Part shown: piece by piece, positions 27,473 through 34,395 of the stretch
Layout of the letters: each line of letters begins with the position of its first letter
How positions within the stretch are numbered: position 1 is the first letter of the stretch
Origin: SMYC01 sp965197495
Lineage (GTDB): Bacteria > Acidobacteriota > Vicinamibacteria > Marinacidobacterales > SMYC01
Assembly: GCA_965197495.1 (NCBI GenBank)
Contig: OZ240210.1
Location: 2,666,001-2,730,000, forward strand
DNA: 64,000 nt
Direction of reading: 5' to 3'
The notes under the pieces: generated by a model
What the model was told of the DNA's origin: nothing
Seen by the model: the letters and a program-made list of their open reading frames with translations, nothing else
The model's database searches: none
Made by a program: the position numbers and the translations under genes

Positions 27473-27788
27473 CATTAAATCAATGCCCCCCTTCCTTATT
27501 CCAAATTAACCACACTTTCTTTTAAAGGTTCTCCTGTCGTTTCGGGGGATCTGATTTGTGTTGGAGGGCATGGCCTATGGACGCTGCCGCGATTGTGGAA
27601 AACGCCGGAAACTCCGGGCGAGAGAGGCGTTTAGGGAAAGGTTGTGAGCACGTACAAACGTGGAGCGGCGTTTTCCACAATCGCTTGGAAAACGCTTCGC
27701 GTTTCCCACGAGCGCCCACAGGCCCCTCCTGATATATATACAAGAAAGGTTAATTCATATGGAATAAGGAAGGGGGGCTCGATTAGTG

Positions 27789-27883
27789 GAGGCTATGGAA
27801 AACGCCCTTCCAGGCTTCGAAGAGAACTCAGTCGTGAGCAAGGTCTGAACGACCAGAACCGTGGGGGCGTTTCCCACAGCCTC
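27789..27883 (+). promoter_or_regulatory. Conserved hairpin upstream of ISL3 transposase (copy 2)
   Basis: Arms gaggctatggaaaacgcc (27789-27806) and ggcgtttcccacagcctc (27866-27883), 125 bp before the ATG at 28009. The loop region is also conserved among copies (aggcttcgaagag and gtgagcaagg). Confidence 0.65.
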
Positions 27884-28008
27884 GTCTCCCGCTGAGGGGC
27901 AGTGGCATTTGGTGAGGCCCGTGGGTTGAGAGGGTAAGCCATGTGTAGATGCGCATCGGCGAGAACGCTAGAATCTTTTTTTCCGAAAGAGAAAAGAGCG
28001 TTCCCGCG

Positions 28009-28422
28009 ATGCGCGTTACTACGTTAGTCAACAAGCTCATCGGATTGCAAGGCCTGTGGGTCCGAGGTTTTCACTTCCAGGCGGACAAAGCCAGAGTGGT
28101 GGTGGATGTAGTACCACGGAGGAGGAAGCCTCTGTGCGGGATTTGCGGACGAAAGGTCCGCAAGAACAAAGATCGCTACAATCGCTACTGGCGGCACTTG
28201 GACCTGTTCGGAGTCCGGACCTATCTTCGCTACTCGATCCGACGAGTGGTATGTCGGCGGTGTGGAGTGGTCAGAGAAAAGGTGCCTTGGGCCGACAAGG
28301 GACGGCCGACTCGAAGGAATGAACAACAAAATCCGGCTGCTGAGCCACCGCAGCTTTGGACTCCACTCTGCCGAAGCTCTCATCAGTCTCGTCTACCTAA
28401 ACTGTGGCGGTCTCACCCTTGA
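28009..28422 (+). pseudogene. ISL3 lineage A transposase, central deletion
   Basis: The first 98 residues match the intact copy (MRVTTLVNKLIGLQGLWVR, zinc ribbon CGICGRK and RRCGVVREKVPWADKG). At about 28305 it joins out of frame to the last 45 codons of the gene, whose original frame reads RLEGMNNKIRLLSHRSFG. All three catalytic acidic residues are affected, so it cannot transpose by itself but could be moved in trans. Confidence 0.85.
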
Positions 28423-28543
28423 GAGGATCCACTGAAATGGCAGGAGAGGCCTTTTATATATCAGCAGGGGCCTGTGGGCGCTGTGGTAAACGCGTAGCGT
28501 TTTCCAAGCGATTGTGGAAAACGCCGCGCCTGCCTTTGTAACC

Positions 28544-28703
28544 AGCTTACAACCCATCCCTAACCTAAACCTAGCCGCTAGCGCGCGTGCTTCCCGTGTT
28601 TTCCACAATCGCGGCAGCGTCCATAGGCCACATTGTCGCGACAGCGGCGAGCGCGTTGGTTTGAAGGGGCGATGTCAGACGGTTTCTACTCACAGATTTG
28701 GCC
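28544..28703 (+). repeat. Left direct repeat flanking the HNH endonuclease gene
   Basis: About 160 bp, imperfectly repeated in the same orientation at 30023-30180 (shared blocks: cgttttccacaat, ggcagc, ataggcca, ggcgagcgc, acggtttctac, cacaaatttggc-like). The block tttccacaatcgcggcag and ccataggcca is also part of the ISL3 leader, so the two repeat families overlap. Confidence 0.65.
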
Positions 28704-28925
28704 GAAGACCCAAAAATATCGAGAAAAGACTTGACAGGTTTCGCACGACAAAATATGTCGCGGGGCCATCGTGTCTAGAAACGGCGCTCACATTCGCACT
28801 GTAGGGCGCTGCTGCGCTCCTATCAGACATTTTGACTTTCGTTTCGATTCGCTCCGTTCGTAACGGCTCGGAGCCGTCTCAGGGCGTACAAAAAGACCGG
28901 AGTATAATTCATTACTGCGGAAGAG

Positions 28926-30305
28926 ATGATGATCGAAAAATTCAAGTCCTACTTCACCAAGCTCGAACGACTTTCTCACGACGAGCTCGATCGGTCCGCC
29001 CAGACGCTGGTCAAGAGCGAGAATAGGAGCGTCGCCAAGATCATTGCGCATCTCGCCGAGATGTCCGAGCGAAAGACGGCGCTCGAGCTTGGGTACAAGA
29101 GTCTGTACGACTATGCCGCCAGGCGGCTCAACTTGAGCGAAGGGGCCGTGCCCGCGCGCATTCATGTCGCAAACGTGTCGCGGCGTTTCCCTCAGCTACT
29201 CGCCGCGCTGGCCGAGAGTCGTATCAGCCTCACGGTCGCGTGCCTTCTCGCACCCCACCTTACTGAGGACAACATCGAAATGCTCATTTCCGACTGCGCC
29301 GGGATGAGGCGCCGGGAGACAGAGGAGTACCTCGTGGCGCTTAAGCCAAAGCCTGTCTTCGAGCCGTCGATCCGCAAGCGCCCCGTGCGAGCCGAGTCCA
29401 GTCGACCCACTTCGACGCCGCCGCCATCGCCGCCATCAACCCCTCCGCCCGCGGACCCGCCGAAGAGCTCTCCACCCATCCTGCAGCCCGCAACTCCGGA
29501 GTTGTACAACTTTCGCTTCTCGGCGACACGGGATTTCAAAGACAAGTTCGAGCGACTGGCCGAGGTCGTGGGGGTCGACAACGCCCAGAAGAACATGGCC
29601 GAGATCTTGGAGAAAGCGCTCGACATCGCGCTCGACAAAAAGGACCCGAAGAAGAAACTCGAGCGGCGGAGGAAGAGGCGGGAAGCAGCCTCTGAGCCAT
29701 CTCGTTCAGAACGAGATGGCGAAAAAGACGAGCGCGCCGAGAGTCGCTACGTCGCCTCGGAGGTTTCCGAGCGGGTTCACGAACGTGATGGCTATCAATG
29801 TTTATATTTTGCTCCAGATGGGACGCGGTGTACGTCGCGCGTGGGACTGCACCTCGACCATAGGTCTCCTTTTGGCATCTTTCATAACAACGGTGAGCAA
29901 GTTCTCAGACTCTTGTGCCCAGCACACAATTTGCTGATGGCGGAGCGGGTCTACGGGGTGGACTTCCTCCAGCAGAAATTAGTGAAAGGCGCAAATCCCG
30001 CTCCCCGTGACGCCCGTGGAATCAGCTCACAATCGATCCCTAACCGCCGCTCGCGGACGTGCTTCTGGCGTTTTCCACAATCCCGGCAGCCTCCAATAGG
30101 CCATACGTGCCCGCAACGTCGGCGAGCGCCATGGTCTGATGAAGGGGCGCTCGCAAACGGTTTCTACCCACAAATTTGGCAAAAAACAAGAAAAAAAGGG
30201 TTCTCCTGTCGTTTCTGGGGATCTGATTTGGGCGCGAGGGTATGGCCTATGGACGCTGCCGCGATTGTGGAAAACACCGGAAACTCCTGGAGAGAGAGGC
30301 GTTAG
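28926..30305 (+). CDS. HNH endonuclease, C terminus extended into mobile DNA
   Basis: Belongs to a family of multi-copy HNH proteins common in Acidobacteriota and Planctomycetes: N-terminal helical domain (HDELDRSAQTLV, IAHLAEMSERKTALELGYKS and LYDYAARRLNLSEGAV), a Pro-rich linker (about residues 150-195), a helical middle and the HNH motif HERDGYQCLYF, LHLDHRSPFGI, LLCPAHNLLMAERVYG. The expected end is near residue 350 (VDFLQQKL). The frame then continues about 100 codons through the right direct repeat and the first bases of the ISL3 element, so the native stop has probably been lost. Metal-dependent DNA cleavage is the family activity; its biological role is unclear. Confidence 0.8.
   Translation: MMIEKFKSYFTKLERLSHDELDRSAQTLVKSENRSVAKIIAHLAEMSERKTALELGYKSLYDYAARRLNLSEGAVPARIHVANVSRRFPQLLAALAESRISLTVACLLAPHLTEDNIEMLISDCAGMRRRETEEYLVALKPKPVFEPSIRKRPVRAESSRPTSTPPPSPPSTPPPADPPKSSPPILQPATPELYNFRFSATRDFKDKFERLAEVVGVDNAQKNMAEILEKALDIALDKKDPKKKLERRRKRREAASEPSRSERDGEKDERAESRYVASEVSERVHERDGYQCLYFAPDGTRCTSRVGLHLDHRSPFGIFHNNGEQVLRLLCPAHNLLMAERVYGVDFLQQKLVKGANPAPRDARGISSQSIPNRRSRTCFWRFPQSRQPPIGHTCPQRRRAPWSDEGALANGFYPQIWQKTRKKGFSCRFWGSDLGARVWPMDAAAIVENTGNSWRERR
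30023..30180 (+). repeat. Right direct repeat flanking the HNH endonuclease gene
   Basis: 158 bp, counterpart of 28544-28703. It carries a TTTTCCACA box at 30071-30079. The intact ISL3 element begins 19 bases further on. The two repeats bracket exactly the HNH gene, as if the gene and its flanks had been copied or moved as a unit. Confidence 0.65.
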
Positions 30306-30460
30306 GGATGGGTTGTGAGCAGGTACAAACGTAGCAGCGGCGTTTTCCACAATCGCTTGGAAAACGCTTCGCGTTTCCCACAAGCGCCCACAGGCCCCTC
30401 CTGATATATACAAGAAGGATTCATTCATTTGGAATAAGGAAGGGGAGGCATCGATCAGTG

Positions 30461-30556
30461 GAGGCTATGGAAAACGCCCTTCCAGGCTTCGAAGAGAGCT
30501 CAGTCGTGAGCAAGGCCTTGAACGATCCGGACCGTGGGGGCGTTTCCCACAGCCTC
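30461..30556 (+). promoter_or_regulatory. Conserved hairpin upstream of ISL3 transposase (copy 3)
   Basis: Arms gaggctatggaaaacgcc (30461-30478) and ggcgtttcccacagcctc (30539-30556), 124 bp upstream of the intact transposase start at 30681. Confidence 0.65.
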
Positions 30557-30623
30557 GTTTCGCGCTGCGGGGCAGTGGCATTTGGTGAGGCCTGTGGGTT
30601 GAGAGGGTAAGCCATGTTTAGAT

Positions 30624-30686
30624 GCGCATCGGCGAGAACGCTAGAATCCTTTTTCGGCAAGAAAAAGGAGCGTTCTCGCGATGCGC
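30624..30686 (+). promoter_or_regulatory. Hairpin covering the ISL3 transposase start codon
   Basis: gcgcatcggcgagaacgct (30624-30642) pairs with agcgttctcgcgatgcgc (30669-30686), which contains the ATG at 30681. The loop holds the ribosome site (aaaaaggag). The same hairpin is present at 27951-28014 before the deleted copy. Several IS elements use such structures to block translation from read-through transcripts while leaving their own promoter transcript translatable; that role is inferred here. Confidence 0.55.
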
Positions 30687-31901
30687 GTTACCACGTTAGT
30701 CAACAAGCTCATCGGATTGCAAGGCCTGTGGGTCCGAAATTTCCACTTCCAGGCGGACAAAGCCAGAGTGGTGGTGGATGTCGTACCACGGAGGAGGAAG
30801 CCTCTGTGCGGGGTTTGCGGTCGAAAGGTCCGCAAGAACAAAGATCGCTACAATCGTTACTGGCGGCACTTGGACCTGTTCGGTGTCCGGAGCTATCTTC
30901 GCTACTCGATCCGGCGAGTGGTTTGTCGGCGTTGTGGCGTGGTCAAAGAAAAGGTGCCTTGGGCCGACAAGGGGAGCCGCTTTACCAAGAGCTTCGAACA
31001 AGAGGTAGCGTGGCTGGCACAGAGGACAGACGTCAGCGCCGTAGCGAACTATTTCCGAGTGACGTGGCGTTCGGTGCGACGGATCATCCAGCGGGTGGTT
31101 GCCGAGCAACGGGATGAGCGGCGCGAGCTCGATGGATTGCGGGTGATTGGGATGGACGAGATCAGCTACCGCAAACGCCATAAGTACTTAACAGTGGTAA
31201 TAGACCATCTCAGCGGCCGGGTCGTCTGGGCGGGAAAGGAGCGCAAGGCCAAGACGCTGCTGCGGTTTTTCCGCAAGCTCGGACCACAAAGAGCCGCGGA
31301 GCTCGAAGCGGTCAGCATGGACATGTGGGAGCCGTACATAACTGTCGTCGGCAAAAAGGCTCCTCAGGCACGGGTGATCTTTGACCGCTTCCACATCGTC
31401 AAGCATCTGAACGAGGCCGTGGATAAGACCCGGCGCGAGCTGGTGCGCGAGCTCAAAGGGACTGCCCGGCGCAACCTCAAGAACACCAAGTTTCCCCTTC
31501 TCAAGGCCAAACACAACCGCAGCGCGAAAGACAAACGGGTGCTCCGCGAGCAGGTGCGAGCTAATCGTCGCCTCTACCGCGCCATGCTTCTGCGCGACGA
31601 CTTCATGGACCTCTACACCTACAAAACCGAGACATGGGCCAAGAAGTTTCTCCGAGGATGGCTGCGGCGCGCTATGAGCTCGAGGATAGAGCCCGTCAAA
31701 CGCGCGGCGAAGATGATCCGCAGCCACTTCGATGGCGTCATCGCGTGGGTCACGTGGAGACTCAGCAACGGCCGACTCGAAGGAATGAACAACAAAATCC
31801 GGCTGCTGAGCCACCGCAGCTTTGGACTCCACTCTGCCGAAGCTCTCATCAGTCTCGTCTACCTAAACTGTGGCGGTCTCACCCTCGAGAGGATCCACTG
31901 A
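30681..31901 (+). CDS. ISL3-family transposase, lineage A, intact
   Basis: 406 residues. Zinc ribbon (CGVCGRKVRK and CRRCGVVKEKVPW), HTH (YFRVTWRSVRRIIQRVV), then DDE core: Asp in VIGMDEISYRKRHKYL, Asp in AVSMDMWEPYI, Glu in GRLEGMNNKIRLL. Full length for ISL3 with no lesion, so this copy is the likely source of activity for the deleted lineage A copies at 27527, 41362 and 18058. Confidence 0.92.
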   Translation: MRVTTLVNKLIGLQGLWVRNFHFQADKARVVVDVVPRRRKPLCGVCGRKVRKNKDRYNRYWRHLDLFGVRSYLRYSIRRVVCRRCGVVKEKVPWADKGSRFTKSFEQEVAWLAQRTDVSAVANYFRVTWRSVRRIIQRVVAEQRDERRELDGLRVIGMDEISYRKRHKYLTVVIDHLSGRVVWAGKERKAKTLLRFFRKLGPQRAAELEAVSMDMWEPYITVVGKKAPQARVIFDRFHIVKHLNEAVDKTRRELVRELKGTARRNLKNTKFPLLKAKHNRSAKDKRVLREQVRANRRLYRAMLLRDDFMDLYTYKTETWAKKFLRGWLRRAMSSRIEPVKRAAKMIRSHFDGVIAWVTWRLSNGRLEGMNNKIRLLSHRSFGLHSAEALISLVYLNCGGLTLERIH

Positions 31902-32175
31902 AACGGCAGGAGAGGCAATCTTTCTTGTATATATACCAGGAGGGGCCTGTGGGCGCTCGTGGGAAACGCGAAGCGTTTTCCAAGCGATTGTGGAAAACGC
32001 CGCTCCACGTTGGTACGTGCTCACAACCTTTCCCTAAACGCCTCTCTCGCCCGGAGTTTCCGGCGTTTTCCACAATCGCGGCAGCGTCCATAGGCCATGC
32101 CCTCCAACACAAATCAGATCCCCCGAAACGACAGGAGAACCAAAAAAAGAAGATGAGAGAAAATGCTCCTGTCGC

Positions 32176-32208
32176 CGCCTTTGCGTTACGCTTTTCTTGA
32201 TATTGATC
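32176..32208 (-). repeat. Right copy of the 33-bp inverted repeat bounding the mobile island
   Basis: Inverted counterpart of 25930-25962, two mismatches in 33. It ends nine bases before the stop of the HEAT-repeat gene and 27 bases after the ISL3 target duplication. Confidence 0.75.
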
Positions 32209-32216
32209 TCGCGGGT

Positions 32217-33310
32217 TCAGTCGACACAGAGCGGTGGGGCCGCCTTGCCGTTTTCGACATAGCTCAAGCAAGTCCCGCGCAGGATGGTAAAGCCGTAGCA
32301 CGTGGCGCCGGCGTCGGTATCTCGAATACACAAGCGCTCACACATTCCGTCGAGTGGAGACAAGCACGTCCCGCATCCGGCGTCGGCATGTTGCACTCCG
32401 AGACTTCGTAGAGACCAAAGCGCGCCCAAATACCTCCCGCCGCGGCGCAATCGTCTTCGTTCTCGAGCGCGTCCACACCGAGCGTCGGCTTCGATGCGCG
32501 CTGTCGCAACCTCTCGATACGGAAGAGCCCTTCCTCTGCATAGCGTCTCGTCGACGCATCGCTCGAGTGGGTCGCGGTCTCGAGCGCGGATGCCGCGAGT
32601 CCGTCGAAAGGATCGGCGAGCCGCGCCAGCACCGATGTCGCGACACGTGAAACCCCGGGGTGCGGATCGAACATCGCTTCTGCGAGCGGTGTCGCTAGTA
32701 TCGGGTCGCCGACATCGAAGCGCTCGATCACGCGCAAGGCCTGAAGCCGGACCGCCAGCTCGCCGTCGTGGAGCCGATCGAGGATCTCAGGAAGAAGCGC
32801 GCGCTTCGCGTCTTCGTCGAGCGCGTCGGCTTCCTTCTCCGCAGTGAGTCGAATGGAAGGCTGCACCGACGTCAAGCGCTCGACGAGCGGTGCCGTCGCC
32901 GCGCGTTTCAAGGCGGCGCGGGCTTCCTCGCCGCAAGCACCTGGATCGAGACACCAAATCTTTTCGAACGCGAAGTGATGCTTGTGGCTCACGCCGCCCC
33001 GAACCGTGATCTCGAAACCGTCCGAGAGATAGAACTCAGGTGCTTCCTGGCTTCGCCCGACAGTGATGACGGCGCGGTGCGTTCCCGGCTCGAGCTTCGC
33101 GGGCCGATAGGCCCACTGTCCGGTCGAGCTCCCGGTGAACGTCGTGATGGCTCCCGCGAGTGTTTCTTTGCGAACGCCCGTCAGGATGTAGGTGAGCTCG
33201 AGCTCGACTTCGTCATGCGATTCGCGAACAACCGAGACCGACAGAATCGTCACCTCGGCTTCTGCGATCGGACGAAGCGTGATGGCTACGAGCAGTAGAG
33301 CGCGCCACAT
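32217..33310 (-). pseudogene. Secreted HEAT-repeat protein with Cys-rich tail, frameshifted near the end
   Basis: Signal peptide MWRALLLVAITLRPIAEAE, a beta-rich domain (residues 20-130), HEAT-like helices (LLPEILDRLHDGELAVRLQ, ALRVIERFD, TSVLARLADPFDG) and a Cys-rich C terminus (DDCAAAGGIWARF, CNMPTPDAGRACLHSTECV). At about 32300 the frame slips: one frame stops at 32264, while the other gives the expected ending CYGFTILRGTCLSYV to 32217. I recall such Cys-rich tails (CPxPDAGKxC-like) from Acidobacteriota and Myxococcota secreted proteins. Function unknown. The start overlaps the asparaginase stop by about 25 bases. Confidence 0.65.
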
Positions 33311-34395
33311 TTTGCTTGGTCTTCGAGTGTAGCACGCCCCAAAGCGCGTTCACTAGTAGTCGAAGATTGCTGAAGCTCCGTCGGATCCTTGGTGCGCGTC
33401 ATCGCGAGCATCAAGAGAATGCGCGCTTTTTGAGGGCTCAAGTTGTCGGCGAGCACCGCGCCAATCTCCCGGAGCGCGACCCCGCGACCTTTTCCGGCGT
33501 AGAGCGCCATCAAGCGTCCGGTATAGACCCGGGTACTGATGACGACGGGGATCCCGCGCTCGCGCACTTCGGCGATCGCGTCGAACATCGGGACGCTCAC
33601 ATGGCCGAGCCCAGTGCCCGCGATGACGAGCCCGTCGAGGCCGCCTGGATCCCGAAGAAGTGCTCGGATCAGGCGCCCGTCGGCGCCTGCGTAATGGGCG
33701 ACGATCTCGACACGGCCGAGACGCACGTCGTCATCCTCACCGTCGCCGTCATCGTAGATGCCGATGGCGATGGTCTGGCGCCGGAGCGGTGCGCGGTAGA
33801 ATTTGACCCCGCCTAGATTTGCGACACCGAGTGCGCCGAACTCGAGGGTCTTGAACGTCTCTCTCGCGATCGTGTTGGTCTTTACGACCTCACGCGCCGC
33901 GTGGATCTGCCCGTTCATGACGACGAATGTGCCCTTCCCCGTGGCCTCGGGTGACACGGCGACGCGGACGGCGTTCAGCAGATTCCTCGGCCCGTCGGTG
34001 TCGAAGAAAGAGGGCGCTCTTTGGGCGCCGACCATGATCACGGGCTTGTCACTCGTAACGGTGAGATCGAGAAAATAGGCCGTCTCTTCGAGGGTATCGG
34101 TGCCATGGGTGATGACGATGCCGGCGACCTCGTCTCCTGCTAGAAGCTCGTTCGCGCGGCGCGCGAGTTTCTGCCAGATCTCGGGGGTCATGTCGGGGCT
34201 TCCGATATTGGCGATCTGCTCGACGCTGACGGTCGCCACTTCATCGAGCCCGGGAACCGCCGCGACGAGCTCGGCGCCGGTGAGTGCTGGGACGAGGCCG
34301 CCTCGGGCCTCGTCATATTGGCTGGCTATGGTGCCGCCGGTCGAGAGGATCGTCACGTGCGGGAGCGCGAGAGCGAGGGCTAAGAGCACGCTCAC
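33286..34395 (-). CDS. Type II L-asparaginase, probably periplasmic
   Basis: Hydrolyses asparagine to aspartate and ammonia. A hydrophobic signal (VSVLLALALALPHVTIL) precedes the first active-site motif STGGTIASQYDE. The second is ITHGTDTLEETAYFLD (Thr-Asp pair), followed by VGAQRAPS and GTGLGHVS. The GTG at 34395 overlaps the stop of the upstream PQQ dehydrogenase gene as GTGA, which decides the start and shows translational coupling. About 369 residues, normal for exported asparaginases. Confidence 0.88.
   Translation of the reverse strand: MSVLLALALALPHVTILSTGGTIASQYDEARGGLVPALTGAELVAAVPGLDEVATVSVEQIANIGSPDMTPEIWQKLARRANELLAGDEVAGIVITHGTDTLEETAYFLDLTVTSDKPVIMVGAQRAPSFFDTDGPRNLLNAVRVAVSPEATGKGTFVVMNGQIHAAREVVKTNTIARETFKTLEFGALGVANLGGVKFYRAPLRRQTIAIGIYDDGDGEDDDVRLGRVEIVAHYAGADGRLIRALLRDPGGLDGLVIAGTGLGHVSVPMFDAIAEVRERGIPVVISTRVYTGRLMALYAGKGRGVALREIGAVLADNLSPQKARILLMLAMTRTKDPTELQQSSTTSERALGRATLEDQAKCGALYCS

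Larger units (their letters stand above)
27527..28450 (+). mobile_element. Internally deleted ISL3 element, lineage A (copy 2)
   Basis: Left end ggttctcctgtcgtttcggg (27527), leader, truncated transposase, and right inverted repeat ctgaaatggcaggagaggc (28432-28450). About 800 bp of the transposase gene are missing compared with the intact copy at 30199. Further right, to about 28630, lies a degenerate inverted copy of the leader, as in the intact element. Confidence 0.8.
30199..32141 (+). mobile_element. Intact ISL3 element, lineage A, with long inverted ends
   Basis: Begins ggttctcctgtcgtttc (30199) and ends with its inverted form at 32141, flanked by an 8-bp duplication aaaaaaag (30191-30198 and 32142-32149); 8 bp is the ISL3 norm. 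Inside lies a second, inner right repeat ctgaaacggcaggagaggc (31898-31916). Beyond it, 31917-32141 is an inverted copy of the left 220 bp. So the mobile unit looks like a standard 1.7-kb ISL3 element plus an inverted copy of its own leader. The A-rich duplication is low in complexity, so the boundary is probable rather than proven. Confidence 0.75.

Noticed and set aside
27522..27743. Open frames through ISL3 ends reading MAYGRCRDCGKRRK-type peptides as a zinc-ribbon gene
   Set aside because: The peptide recurs only because the terminal repeat recurs; after 15 residues the frame differs at each site, so it is terminus DNA and not a gene.
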